NCBI GenBank assembly: GCA_028023455.1
Contig: JAQFVV010000285.1
Span: forward strand, 811,501-875,500
Direction: 5' to 3'
Source: Epiperipatus broadwayi
Lineage: Eukaryota; Onychophora; Udeonychophora; Euonychophora; Peripatidae
DNA: 64,000 nucleotides
Shown here: positions 42,895 through 55,949 of the stretch, piece after piece
Layout: each line of letters opens with the position of its first letter
How positions within the stretch are numbered: the stretch's first letter is position 1
Translations under genes and position numbers: made by a program
The notes under the pieces: model-generated
What the model was told of the DNA's origin: nothing
Seen by the model: the letters and a program-made list of their open reading frames with translations, nothing else
The model's database searches: none

Positions 42895-44475
42895 GATTTA
42901 CAATTATCTTCATTACTTTGAAAGTTATCTGCTATGAATGTTTGTCTTATAAGATTTTTTCAAGGTAAGCCCTTTTATATACCATTTATGATAAACCTTT
43001 TCAATTTGATAATATGCCAGATTACCTCTAAATAATGTAGTTCAAACATAAAATCATTGCTACATTGAAACAACTATCACAGTTCAAAACAATTTTATTA
43101 ATGATTGTATTGTCTGTTATTAGATCACAGCTAAGGATTTGCTGTTATCTAAATCTATTATATCATTTTATGCTACTAAGAAAAGAAACTAAAATATTTT
43201 TAGTCAAATTTGCTGCTCATATAGTTAAAAGATGAAATAAAATTGCACAAATGTAAAATTTTAATGTCATGTATAATGCAAGGGTCTAATTGATGGCATA
43301 AAAGTTTCATGAACAATTCAGCTTATATTAACTTTAGGTATTAGATTAAATAAGACAAAAATACAGAAAAGCTGTTTCTATTTAAAATGGCTGCTTAATC
43401 TTAGATATAATAACATTTGTACTACAAGGTATCATCATATTCTCTCATTCTGGAAACTCATGTTGGCCTAAAATTTTGGGTAATAATTTGAGTTTATCAT
43501 TAAATAATTTTAATAACAGATATGTAATTATAATTGTTATTCTTTTAATTTGGGAGTATTATTACTAATTACTTAAGTTTGTGTATAGCATAAAAACATA
43601 ACCCTAAAAGTTAGCATAAAACATTCAATTGAATGAAATTTATTTTTAAGCAAAGCGTTAAGAAACTCTTAATCAAATTATAAATAATCATAATGTGATT
43701 AAATAATGAAAACTTGCTTCTTACTAACACTACTTGTTGTTTTGTTTTAAAAATAATGGATTGTATTAACATTTATATTTAAAATGTTTAAATTTATAAT
43801 AATTATCTTTTATTTTTTTCTTCAGAAAATAATTTGAAACTCATCCATTCAGTGATGATTTTTTTGCCTTTTGAATCTGAAAATTTAGATTTAAATATTC
43901 TGCTATCTTTTAATGATTATTGTCGATTGTCTTCTAATAAGGTATATTATTGCGCAAGTTAAATCAGTCAGCCTGTAATATCTTAGCTTCCATAAAACTA
44001 GACAAATTCATACTTATTTTTGACTAGTTTGCTCTATTTCTGCTAGAGTGGATATAAAATTTAAGCTATCAGTCCGAATCATAGGTTGTTCAATAATCTA
44101 GTTATACATTTTCATTGACCACATTTAGTGCTAAGGTTCTATCAGATTCTTAAGGTATAATCATTTATTTCAAGTGAAAATTTTATTATAATACATTTCC
44201 CTTTAAAAATAATTCACAAAGCCAAAATTCATGAGTTCCACCCTCTTCCATGATTAAAAAAACCTACATCATATTGCAATTGAATTTTGAGTTCAAACAT
44301 CATTACTAAAAGAAGGACAATTTTCATTTACTGATCAATAACTTCATAGATAGCTAGTTTTGTTATGTGCCATATGGGGGAAATTATTCTTAATTGGTAC
44401 AAAAAATCATCAATTTAAATGCATGTTATATACATGATATATAGTTGCACTAACTACTACAGAATGAGACCTTTC
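42895..44475. other. AT-rich region, no gene seen
   Basis: No supported feature. Confidence 0.4.
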
Positions 44476-44479
44476 AGTT

Positions 44480-44700
44480 TCCATGTTGGTTAAGTGGAAA
44501 GACAAATGTAGGGAATAACAACAAGGAATTCAAAGTAAAATACATTAAAGAATGAACAAATATCATTGACATCATTGAAAAAACTAGAAGACTGACATGG
44601 ACCTAAGCTGGATATATAACTTGAAGGGATCATAATAAATAGACACTTGACAATCTCAACTCAATTGTAAGAGACTAAAAACACTGAAAAAGATCTTATA
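44480..44700 (+). pseudogene. RTE-type LINE C-terminal relic
   Basis: Nucleotide blocks GACAAATGTAGGGAATAACA, GACATCATTGAAAAAACTAG and AAGACTGACATGGAC follow the 60.85-61.0 kb copy (family motif M-L-G-I-x-x-R-D then IEKI-x-x-L-x-W). Only short peptide stretches survive between stops. Confidence 0.65.
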
Positions 44701-45012
44701 AAGATGAATGAATGTTTTAAAAATGTTCATTAAAGGGATATGGAAAAAAATTGGCCTAAAATTAAAGCATTTAGAGAATTAATAATGGGAAAACATAATG
44801 GTTATACAATGAATAGATTAATAAATAATGGAAAGTAAAGACTAAAAAAACTCTGAACAAGATCTTATAAAGATGAATGAATAAGTTAAAAAAGTTCATT
44901 AGAATGATATAGAAAAGAAATTGGCTTAAAATTAGACAATCATTTTGTAGTGAATTAGTAATGGCAAACATGATGGTGATACCATAAATAGATTCATAAA
45001 TAATGTAAAGTT
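44672..45012. repeat. ~170 bp tandem duplication
   Basis: 44672-44838 and 44839-45012 align along their length: GATCTTATAAAGATGAATGAAT is shared exactly (first 20 bases GATCTTATAAAGATGAATGA), as is AATAGATT(A/C)ATAAATAATG. Confidence 0.85.
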
Positions 45013-45014
45013 AA

Positions 45015-48000
45015 ATTATACTTCTTAGCTATAGATGGCATATGACATTTTCTTTTGCAGTGATAAAAATTTCATGACATTTCAATCATATTATTATGGT
45101 CAGGGTATTATAGATGTAACTGGAATTTGTTTCACAACTTTTCTAACAAGTGTTTAATATTTAATTATCAATAATTATTCCTGTTAGAATGATTACTCAT
45201 TGAATCTTGTGTAAAGGAAGCCATTTTTTTTTATCTGCATGATTATTAGATAATATATCTTACTAGATTACAATTTTTGAAAAGTGTACATTAATTTCAC
45301 TGTTACCATATATTTTGTTTGTTTTGTTACATAACTATTTGGAATATTAATGATGGGAATCAGGATTTCACTTTGAAGAATTTATTTCTCATGCTAATTG
45401 ATAACAATTTAATAGAATGGCTAATTACTCATGAGGTCATATACCATTTGAGCATGAAATATGACTGTAATGAATAGAAGTAGTTTATTATATTTGATAT
45501 CTGGCAATTGCCATTTTCTGATTGAGTTGGAGATCTTGAGGTTATAAAAAATCGATACACTTGGAGATAATACACAAGCCTTTGTCTTGATTCAATGTTG
45601 GGCATATAGCTTCAAATAAAGTTGAGATTTAAAAATTCATTCTTGTATATATAATATTTCTTCTTATTACTTTGTAGCTCATGTTTTTGTTTGATTTGAG
45701 TGATTTTTTCACTGCTAAAACAAAGTAAACTCTCACTGACTCACAAATGTTTGTGGATGTAAGAAGTAGCTAGAGAGTGAATTAAGTTGCACTTTTCAGT
45801 AAGAATTACAACATAGTATTCTCAATACTGATTTGAATAAATAGTTCTGCTGACCTGAATGATTTGGTAACATGAATATGGAACTCAAAAAGCATGATTT
45901 ATAGTATAGCATTGTTATTTTTAGTGTTTGAACTATTTTTTGAACTACCAAATAATAAACTATTTGATTATATTTTTTACTCATCTTGTTAGTTTGTTGT
46001 TAGTAGCTTCCTTCATTAGACTTGTGAAGTAAATTTGTAATCTATTATTTATTTAGCATCTGTAAATATAATTGTGCTAATGTATTGGTAAAAAAAAAAA
46101 AACCTTTGTTACAGGTTTTGGTCATGATAAAAGTCATTTTGAAGTTATATAAAATATATTTTTGTTAGGCATTTCTTTGAGTTATTATTATTATTGCTGT
46201 TAGTTATTGTGCATGTTGCTGATGCTCTTGGTAAAACAGATTGAAATTCCAAATGGAGACTGATAATTTTTGGTCTTTGTAGTCTAGTGCAGAGATAGAA
46301 TAGAGATTCAAAGCTAGATCCCCAAATTAACTCTCAGTCAGATAATGTAAATAAGAAACTCAGTTCAGTTTATCTCAATAGCACCATTAAATATTTAATA
46401 TATTATTGGGCTTCTTAAGGGTTGTAAGACATCTAAGTATACAACTATAAGAAAGAGTTACTACTAATAGTTTTAGTATTAAGAAAGGAAACAATTTTTA
46501 ATCCCTTCTTTATAGCAACATTCAATACTAAATTAGGCTTAAAATAAGAGTCCATATATATATCCTTTTTATTATTTATTTAAATTTTTAAAAATAGTTT
46601 AACTATTAAAAAACATTATAAAGATATTTGTAGAGATTCTAACCAGGAAATAAATTCATTTGTTGTTTTATTAATTCTGCCAATATAATCATAGATTTAA
46701 TATTCATTTTCAACATGATTCATAATCTATGTTTGTCCACATCTATATAGTTTCTTGGATGTAAAATATATTTTTATTTAAATAGCATATACATTGTTTA
46801 AGGCAATTTGTGATGAAAAAATTGCAATCAAATAACAAAAATAATAATGGCTTTATTAAATCCTTCAATGCCACTACTATGTCCATAGCTTTTATAGTTA
46901 CCAATTGTGTATTTTATGTTAATCCATATCTTACATAGTCTAATGGCTATGAAATTCCATTTTTAAGAAATATGAACATAATGACCATGGGTGATCTGAA
47001 TCTGTTGATGAAAGCATTGTAAGTTCAGAAAGATCAAATCCAGATGATTTGTTTAAAACCTCATAAAAAAGTCTAGGATTAAATCCAGTTGGCTTTATTG
47101 TGGGAAAAAAGTGATTTGCTTTATGCCACACAATTTATAACCACAATTCATTGATCATCTGTTTTTGAAGAGATTCTTGTTGATCATCTAAAGAGTAATT
47201 TTATGTTGCCTCACAGAAGATTTTAAAAGCTATTAAATAGATTAGATTTATCATTGTCATTACTTAGTTTTCTCACTTTGGACTTATCTCATATTGAGAT
47301 AACTCTTAAGTGAAAAACTAGTGACTTAGAAGTAAATCTGATGATCAACCCACTTTATAAACATTTCTATAAGACAATTTCTGTTCTGATATCTAATAGA
47401 AGAACATGTTAAAGAAAAATAGATCTTAGCAAAAAAAAAAGCAGACTTGGTGTTAGTGACATTTCTCATACACAGTAGTATTTAATTAAGTATAGTCTCT
47501 TTCACTTTAGTAACAGTATTTTTATTTTTATTTTGGGGGAACAACTTTAAAGCATTTATCAGTGTTTTAAAAGATGAAATATGTTTAATTTTGTATATAT
47601 ACATTTATTTGATTTCTTTTTAATTTAACGAGGAATATAAATATAAAAAGTATTTTTCTATTAAAAAGTGAATTATATATGTTAAAAATATTATAGTGAA
47701 TTTTTATACAAATTAAGTATATAAAACTACCATATTTTTTATTCAATGTGAATTAATGTTTACAGTAAAGAAAATATCAGTTTTTAGTTATAATGCCATA
47801 ATTGCAAAATGAGTGTCAATCCATTTCTGCTAAAGTCTAGAATATAAAAAGTAATGATATTAAAGTTATATATAGATGTATCAAAATGTTCGTGATAAAA
47901 CAAGTAAGAGGAGAAAAATAGATGGACATTATTCTTCAAAAAATTCCCACATTATGTGTGTGTATATATAATTATTTTATATTTATATGTGTATAAACAT

Positions 48001-48880
48001 ATACAGTATATTTATTATTAAACTTTAATCTAAAGCTCCTGAATTTACTGCATTCACAACTATGATACTATTCTTTCCCAGATAAATATGTTAATGCTTA
48101 TTATTAATTGCTAAGAATGTAGAAATTATTATATTATTGGTAATCTAAATATATATTTTAAACAGTAATTAAAAATTAATTTATCTATTATTATTAGGCA
48201 CACCTTATTTAAATATTATGACAAAACTTCATGGAGTGCAAATGTTTGGTAACTTTATATTAAATGGTCATAGTTTGTTTTAATAAATTTTAATAAAAAA
48301 TAATAAACACACACTAGAGATTGTGAACTGAACCAAATGAAAAATTCTGATTCAGTATGAAATATATCAGGGCTGTCATTTAGTTTTTTTAGATCTTTTT
48401 ATTCATTTGATTATAATATATGTGGTGAAATGAAAAATTATAACAATTATGTATATTGACAATTACATATTCACATGTGTACTGATTATTTGAACATTAT
48501 GCTAAGTTTATCCTCATTTATATGACAGTTGAATAAATCTTTACTTTCAATATATTTCAATAATATTTCTTACTGTAATGTTTCTAATAATACACAAATA
48601 AAGATACAGATATTTTAAAATAAATATTTAGTGATTCAACCTTTTGAATATTATGTTTAACTAGTTTCAATGCAGTGTTGTTTATATCTACAATGACTAA
48701 AGTTTCATTCAGGTATTACTAATAAATTTATCTTGTATATAAGTTTTGGTTTGTAATCAAAGTGGATCAACATTGACTATTGGGTAGTTAGAGATATATT
48801 TGTGTGAGATGTTAACATTATGTGATATATATATAACTGATGCTAAAGCTGATAAACAGGTATTAAGTGCTAAATTTAAT
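45015..48880. other. AT-rich region, no gene seen
   Basis: Nearly 4 kb where I can support nothing. Small frames at 45796 and 46940 lack domains. Confidence 0.35.
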
Positions 48881-50200
48881 GAAGTGAGGACAGGCTAAAG
48901 TTGATAGCCAAGTAATAAGTACTAGGTGATTGCTAAATTGAATGAAATTAAAACTAAAGCCATTGTATTCAGAGTCGAGTATAAGGCATTCAGTCAAATG
49001 ATGATAAGTGATTTAGATGGAGATATAAAAGGAATATGAATAATGGTCTCAAAGATAATCCATGATAGCTTTGAACTGGAAGAGAGCCAAAATGAAGGGG
49101 ATAGTGATAAACCTTCTCCAGATAGTGATCTATCTTATTTAGATAATGTTTACAAAATAGTGACCTCTCTGCAGGTGCAAGAATTTTAGAAGCTTAATAG
49201 TTTATTACCTTAAAGTATATAACTACAAATGTAGAAAATTTGGTAACAAAGATAAGTTCAAAATAATTGAAGATATAAAATTACTACAGGAAATTAAGTT
49301 TCATAAGAAATATGTGAATAAGTTCTATTTTGAAGAATGTACCACAATGATGAGTGTAGCATACCTTGACAAATTGTATCTATACAATATTCATGAAGGT
49401 AGCAATTTTGATTTTTATGGAAGAAATTATAAGGCTGAAGAAAATGCATGGCAATTACATGGAATAGGTTGTCTAAATTTTTTATAAATAATGTGTATTT
49501 TTCTGTGATTTAAATATGAAAAGCTTGTATATAAGGGTATGTGTATCGTATGTGATTATAGAAAGTATTTGCAAGGCAAAATATTATGGATAGGTTTAGC
49601 TCTTGCCATTTCATGGTTAATGATAGCAGGGTAAATGTGAAATGTTTAATTTATTTCAAAGGTATAATTTATCAAAATACATTGAAATGTGAATAGATAT
49701 AGTCAAAAATATTTTGCTTGTGGTTGAGAAAGGGAGTATGAATTTTGTTTGGTATAAAGAATCTGTATTTTTGGATGAATAAGGGATGAATGTGTTGAAA
49801 GAAATTCATACTACTTGCCTAATCTTAGAGACTTGTTTTATAAATATCCTATTTGAATAAAATTAGAGAATATAATATTGAGACATAAACAAAGTAGAGA
49901 ATTAAGATCAGTTGTTTGTGATAATAATTTTGTTTGGTATAAGGCTTAAAGTTGAATATGCCATTCAGTTTTTTTAGTAATATGTATAATATTCTTGATT
50001 TGTTTTATAAATATCTGGTAAGAATGAAATTTGAAGTGGCAGTCTCTTTACAAAAGTCACTTAGTTATATTTAAGATCATAGTTAATATAAAAGGGATCT
50101 TACAATTCTAAAGAGCTGATGCCTATTGCAGCATTACAAATTAAATTGATATAATTTGCGTAATTTGATTTATTGTTCAATACAAGCTGTTTAAAATAAA
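48881..50200. other. AT-rich region with broken frames, possible unrecognised relic
   Basis: Around 48990-49190 the plus strand has a slightly less AT-rich, Ser/Asp/Glu-rich frame (SFELEESQNEGDSDKPSPDS) that is open for some 60 codons. I do not recognise it. A loose duplication of ATTTTGTTTGGTATAA at 49740 and 49925 suggests further decayed repeats. Confidence 0.3.
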
Positions 50201-50234
50201 ATTTGCATGCACTAAGTTTATTTAAATTAGAATT

Positions 50235-50421
50235 GACCTTTACTATAAAGCGCTGAAAACTTTGAAATTATTCAAACGGAAGTCAATCTCCGTAACATTC
50301 TCCGATAATGCGCTATTTCTTAAATATTATAAATCTTATAAATCTCTCACTGGCGGGAGAGTGCGCGTAGATTTATAATATTTAAGAAATAGCGCATTAT
50401 TGACTTCCGTTTGAATAATTT
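50235..50421. mobile_element. Fold-back MITE
   Basis: Arms: AAATTATTCAAACGGAAGTCA plus a perfect 32 bp block starting ATAATGCGCTATTTCTTAAA on the left (50265-50336), complements at 50369-50421. The left arm alone has a 19 bp insertion containing TCTCCG twice. The loop has CTCTC...GAGAG. Related to 2870-2985, with which it shares the unpaired left flank ACTATAAAGCGCTGAAAACT. Confidence 0.8.
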
Positions 50422-50424
50422 TAA

Positions 50425-51240
50425 ATGAGAGTAGCTATATTTGTTAATATGCACAATATTATTATAGACTAATTATTGCTTTCTTGTTTTGACAAATATA
50501 TTTGTTCCTTATAAATCAGAAAGAAACAATGTAATATTTAAAATTAACTTACTTGCTGTAGTGAGATGTTTTAATCCTATAAATTAATATTCTTTGCTAT
50601 AGATAATTCCCTGTTATTATTCATTTCATTAACTGAGTAAATTTTTTTAAAATTTTCATAAAGGGGAGAAATGTAATAGTTAGCCCTTGCTGTGAATTAA
50701 AAAAAAAAGATATAAGCAATGTTTAAAACAATTTTTTTTTCATTTTTATCCTATACAATTGCGGTCAAAATTACTACTTTATAAATAGAGATCTGTTGTG
50801 TCTATTTGTTTCGCGCGTAAAGTTGTTTTCGTTTTAAACTGTTTAGTTTTTGAAAATTGTTGACATTAAAATCTTTTATTCACTTTTAAGTAAAAAAGTT
50901 TTTTTATTTTATTTTAAAAAAAGGAGATTGAAATATTATAGACAATTATTCTAATTGTAATATTTGTCAAAGAATATTTGTCTTGATACGTATTTAAAAA
51001 AAACGGGAAAGATAAGATTTAAATTTAATAAAATTATATAAAAATGAATTATTTAACTTATTTTTTTATTATTTTTTTTTGTTAATATCAAAGTTGAATT
51101 TTAAAAATAGTTGAATGCAAGGTTTTCGATAACAAATATTCAAGTTGTATGTGTGTGCGAGTATGCAAAGTAGATAATGGGAACTTTTAGTGTCATGCAG
51201 TTTCTATGAGAAAAACATTGTAATTTCAGATGTCATTAAT
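50425..51240. other. AT-rich spacer with possible decayed LTR start
   Basis: At 50661 a purine tract AAGGGGAGAA precedes TGTAATAGTTAGCCC, and a TATAAATA lies near 50782. This could be a polypurine tract with the start of an LTR, but no matching second LTR was found. Confidence 0.25.
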
Positions 51241-51399
51241 TTTGCAATGGGGGGGGGGGATTGTTTGCCTGTAACAAAAAACATTGGTACTTCATAAGAA
51301 ACTTTCGATCCAATTAGATCATCTTCTTTTAATATAGTTTTTAAAAATGACAATAATAGTAAAGCTATTAACCATGATAGTTGGCTTATGAAACCTCCA

Positions 51400-51800
51400 T
51401 TCCAGTTGCCTACATTATTGCTGAGTCTCTATGGGATACAATTTTTATATCCCTTAATTGGAGTAGTTCCATCTTGTTTCAGAATGTATTTGGATGTCTT
51501 CTTGGATTATTGTTGTACATGAAGGAGCATCTTGTGCACCATAGTGAAAATACTGTAAAAGTACTTGCTCAAATATGTGGGTAGCTACTTTTAACAAATG
51601 ATTGTAAGAGTGTTTGAATGTCACAATTTCTTTGTTTGTACAATGATGGTATGGATGAGTGAATATTATCATTTGTGGGGCAGGTAAAAAGAAAATGTTC
51701 TTGTGTCTTCTGTGTTTATGTAATGCCTTCTGTATCCATAAAAGTATAATGCTAGTAGTGCCTCAAGATTTAATTTGAGCAAAAAATCATAATATTTGGG
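51400..51800 (-). pseudogene. LINE ORF2 extreme C-terminus, zinc motif deleted
   Basis: Aligns with 56560-56880. Compared with that copy it lacks ~35 bp around the C-x2-C part of the zinc-binding segment, and carries ~85 bp between GGATGTCTTCTTG and GTCACAATTTC that the other copy lacks. Confidence 0.65.
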
Positions 51801-51802
51801 TT

Positions 51803-52299
51803 CTAATGACCAGAATTTGAATTTTTGGGCTGTCTATTGTTAATGTTTAGAATTGGTCTTTTATCATTTAAGGAAGAGAAATTTATCTGGTATATATCCC
51901 AATATTTAAATTTATTTTGGGGTGGTGAATAAGTAAAGTTTGGAATGTTGCGAATTAGTGTAAGCAAAGTTTTCCAGTATCCATTGGCTGGTGGTGGTTT
52001 ATCTGTTGGGGTAATCTTGAAGAACACTTTCATATATGAAATAAATGAGCACAAGCAGAAATAAGATGTAATGTCTTTTGAATGTTAAAAATATTTATTG
52101 AATATAGTCCAAAACCATTTTGTATTAGAAGAGCTTGAATACATTTTAGTGAAATTGAAACAATCTTTTTTCCCCACAGCAACTTTCTACATAATGAGTC
52201 TATTTTACTAGTAAAATATTTAGTGTATAGTATTATTGGAGAATAGTATGTGATTCGAGTCATAATTAATAAATTAAACAGGGTTAATTTTGAGTACAA
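51803..52299 (-). pseudogene. LINE ORF2 thumb and connector region
   Basis: Two overlapping frames. The first has LCRKLLWGKKIVSISLKCIQ then GFGLYSINIFNIQKTLHLI: the F/L-L-W-x-x-K ... G-G-x-G-L-x-x-I-N pattern that follows the RT in L1/Tx1-type ORF2, with one of the paired glycines retained. The second continues FKITPTDKPPPANGYWKTLL. Confidence 0.75.
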
Positions 52300-52449
52300 T
52301 GGTAGGTAAGATTTTGAAAGTGAATCACTTATGTTTTCAATTTTATTTTTAATTTTGTCATGTATTTGTCAATGCATTTCTAGGTTGCTCAGCTAGAAGG
52401 GGAATCCCACAAAAAAACTAGGTTTTTCTTTAAAATGTTGTGTGTGAAA

Positions 52450-53199
52450 TTATCCTGAATATATTGACCAAGCAGAAGATTTATTCATGTTAAACTCCAA
52501 CTTGTATTTGTTGGTATATGAATTAAGAATTTTTAATAGATTTGGGATCCATTTATTAGAGAGTGGAAAAATTGAGACATCATCCATGTAGGCAATACAG
52601 GAGATGTTTGCTTTCAGATCAGATATGTATATGCCCAATAATTCTTTTTCTATCATATTCAGTAGGAGATTGATATAGACAGTAAAAAAAGAGCACTTAG
52701 CAGAGAATCTTGTGGAATTGAACAGTAAGATACAAAAGAGGGGGAATTCTTATCATTAAGTGTAATATGTATTTCTTGGCTTAATAGAAATGATTAAATA
52801 TACTAAGGATCTCGGTATTGCTGTGTTGTGCTAATGGATCACAACTGGACTATATTTTTTATTATTTCTGACAGAATCAATAACTGTTTTGAATAAAAAG
52901 GCTTCTTGCATTGTAGATGAGCCTTTCTTAGCAAACTGCATTTTAGATAGTATAGGTATAAGATAGGCTTCTATTTTGTCTTTAATAATTGATTCCAGCA
53001 GTTTGATACCCAGTGGCATCATTGATATGGACATTAATGTTATTATTTTTTCATGTCTTTTGGTAAATGGTACTAGGAAAATAAGGAATAATCTATGTAT
53101 ATGATATACTTTTTGTGTTAGAAAGTTAGCCAGATTACATAGGTACTGTATAGTAAATTTTTCTAAATGCTTGAATACAAAGCAAGATATACCATGCAT
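52450..53199 (-). pseudogene. LINE reverse transcriptase
   Basis: First part (53199-52831): HEKIITLMSISMMPLGIKLL then ESIIKDKIEAYLIPILSKMQ and FAKKGSSTMQEAFLFKTVID match the RT fingers with the Q-x-G-F-x-x-G-x-S-T-x-x-A block (here QFAKKGSST). Second part (52656-52450): CIAYMDDVSIF is the catalytic box, LEFNMNKSSAWS the N-x-x-K-S motif. Between them the QGDPLSP region is frameshifted. YMDD rather than FADD separates it from the RTE copies. Confidence 0.85.
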
Positions 53200-53387
53200 C
53201 CCTGGGTGACAGGAGTTTAGTGTTGATGCTAATTTTTGAATAAAGTTCTTGGGAGTAAATGCTGTATCTTCTTCTGGCTCACTGAGAAAAAATGGTGCAG
53301 GATTGAATTTTTTTTCTTTTCTTGAAGTTTGGATTTGAAATGTGCATAGAGAGGTAGCAACCTGCTGTAACCATAAATTATATCTTC

Positions 53388-53723
53388 TTATATTTTAATT
53401 GCTGTTGGTATGCAAGTTGGTAGCTTTTGTTCCAGTACCCAGTGAATATAGGGTCTGGACCATATGTGTTTCTGTCTCAAAAAGATTTTTCTTTTTTTAA
53501 TTGCCAGGTATTCTCTAAGTTCTTCAGAGGCTGATTGATAAAGTTTCTTCAGGACAATCACATTTGAACAGCCTTGTTTATTTATTGTGATGTTTGTGAT
53601 TTTCTTGTGTGTTTCATCTACAAGAGTTAGACATCTTGATGAAGCCAGAGTGGCCTTTGTTATGACATCAATTGTATATGAAATAATGTTAACAAAGGCA
53701 ATACCTGTTTGCATTGGATCCAT
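53388..53723 (-). pseudogene. LINE ORF2 linker between endonuclease and RT
   Basis: A 111-codon frame with ASEELREYLAIKKRKIFLRQ, a basic helical stretch of the kind found between endonuclease and RT. The plus-strand frame overlapping it is its antisense shadow. Confidence 0.6.
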
Positions 53724-53739
53724 TTCGATATCTCAAAGT

Positions 53740-54480
53740 TTGAAGAGAGAGAGATATATTCCTGAGAATAAATATTCTGGGGTTCAACATGGAAGGAGTA
53801 CTCCAACTGTGTTTCCAATAGATGTTATTGATTTGTGTATAAAATCATTTTTCAGTGAAACAATAATTGCAGAATTATTTGATAATGATGAGTTTTTTAT
53901 TGTTATGCTGATCATGTGATGTAACACTGGTGAGTAAAAAACCAGGTTAATTAATGAGGAAAACTTGCCATTATTAAATGTGACTGAATTCTGTGGGAGA
54001 TAGCCTTCTCAACTTATGACAGGTATAGCTAGTAGGTGCAACTATTTTGTGATAAATCCATTATATGACATGTTGGAATCACCAAGTAAAATTAATGGAT
54101 GTGATGAGGATGCTATTTTTGGAATTTATAGTTTGAATAACTTTAGTAACTGCTTTATGATTTGGAGGTAAATGCTTATGATTAATATGTGTACATATAT
54201 ACATTATTTTGAATGAATAGAAGGGGCAGGTTTTCATCACTACTATTCCTGTTCCTGTTGAGGGTGAGAATGATGCTTTGGAGAATGTTGAGTATCCTTG
54301 ATTATTAAGATAGTTAGATGGATTAATCTGAGATTTATTATAAATTTTTTGTTTCAAGTAGCCCTAGCAAATGAGGCTGTACAATTTCAAGCCTTTTTAT
54401 TAATTGGTGGTTTTTTCCAGTGAGTTTAATCCCAGATATTCAATAACCCTATTTTTTATTCTCATTACAGTATCACTCTA
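53740..54480 (-). pseudogene. LINE endonuclease (APE-type)
   Basis: Read across frameshifts: IVQPHLLGLLETKNL near 54390 (catalytic Glu motif), SFSPSTGTGIVVMKTCPFYS at ~54210-54270 (the G-x-x-I/V-V block), HPLILLGDSNMSYNG at ~54065-54105 (the G-D-x-N catalytic motif), and HHMISITIKNSSLSNNS near 53890 (position of the terminal S-D-H motif, here degraded). This enzyme nicks target DNA to prime reverse transcription. Confidence 0.75.
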
Positions 54481-54933
54481 AAACAAAACACACCTGCTGC
54501 AGTAACTAGGTTGTAATTCTATGTAGTTTAAATAACTTACACAAACTATGACAAAGAATTGTTAAGTCTCAATATTCTACTCGTTCCCTCCTGTGATAGT
54601 TCTCACACATTTGATTTTTTATTAATGCTAAAGTCTTCATCTGAAGTGCATTCAAACTCGATATCCATTGAACTCATATTTGCTTTTGTTATTGTTTTTT
54701 TTATAATCTAAGATCTGGTGCATATCATCTTTACTGAGTTCAATAGACACCACTGCATTGAATGTACATTGTTTGGTTTGTGGTCTTCCTGGTTTTCAGT
54801 TGGCAGTGACATTTGTTTTCAAGTCTATAGGGCACAGGCAAGGACCTAAGTAGTCTATAATATCTTGCAAAGTTTTGTTGAGGGGTGTTTTGGATTGTTT
54901 GTGAATCTAGCAATCACTTTTTAATATTTCTTG

Positions 54934-55949
54934 CTAAGGTGAACTACATTCTTGTAATACTGATTTATCCTCATCATTGATTGATTGATTTTTTTGTAAA
55001 ACAGATTCACTTTCATCATTTATTGATTGTCCTCTGGAGGTGTTTTGACTTTCTATTACATAGTCATTAATTGGATTAATTTGATTACATATTGTAGTTG
55101 ATTCACATGTCAGTTGAGGATTGAATTTGTTAATTACTGGTGTCTGTTCACATTGATGACTTGAGGTAACCTTCATATCACAATGTTTACATTTAAATTT
55201 TGGACATGCATTTATAATATGGCTTTGTTCTTTGCAGTGAAAACATTGTAGTTTAAGTGCATGCATTATTAAAAGAAGTGTTGTTTCACAAACAGTTATA
55301 AAAGTGGGAAATATCATTTAAGTTTATGTTTTGATTTAGTCTAACTTTGAATTGATAACTGTTGCTACATATGGGTATAGAAGTCCTTTTAAATATATTG
55401 GTTGAAAGGCAACAACAACTCCGAATAGTTGCATTAATTTATTGAAGTCATTGATTGTGTAGTTTAAATACATATTTTTAATTATGCCGGTAATAAAGTT
55501 TTCTCTATATTGGTTAACATTTACTAAAGCATATTTTCCTAACATTTTAATTGTTTTGTCAAATTTATCTTTTTGATCCTCACTACAGAATTCAATAGTG
55601 AGCTAGCGAGGAATTGGATGATCTGCAATGCACAATATAGAATCCCATAAATTATTTGTACGTATTTCTTCATATAGCAAATCTTTAGGAAACCTATATA
55701 GTGAATAATTTATATCTACAATTGTGAAGGTAACAGACTGGTCAGAAAAAAAAACATTTAAAAGTCAAATAAATCCCATGGGATGGTTGTATTGAAGCAT
55801 TCAGATATTTGTGTTAAATTTTCATTAGTCCAGATCTCTTCTGTTGTGTTAACTGGTAATAGATCAGATTCTGAAATCATATCTAGTTTTATGAGATCAT
55901 TGATTGTGGAACAATGAAATCTTGAGACTGGAGTTTGATTTTTTTCCAC
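54934..55949 (-). pseudogene. LINE ORF1, zinc-knuckle protein
   Basis: Frames at 55949-55758, 55545-55336 and 55317-54934. N-terminal part ends LTQISECFNTTIPWDLFDF. The third frame has LQCFHCKEQSHIINAC (C-x2-C-x4-H-x4-C) then FKCKHCDMKVTSSHQC, two zinc knuckles, and a Ser/Asp-rich tail with a 14-residue repeat SINDESESVLQKNQ / SINDEDKSVLQEC. It is homologous to the relic at 31.9-33.97 kb. RNA-binding role inferred from the knuckles. Confidence 0.75.

Noticed and set aside
50661-50900. Polypurine tract plus TGTAATAGTTAGCCC as a 3' LTR
   Set aside because: Plausible boundary but no second LTR or pol remnant could be matched; kept only as a remark in the region entry.
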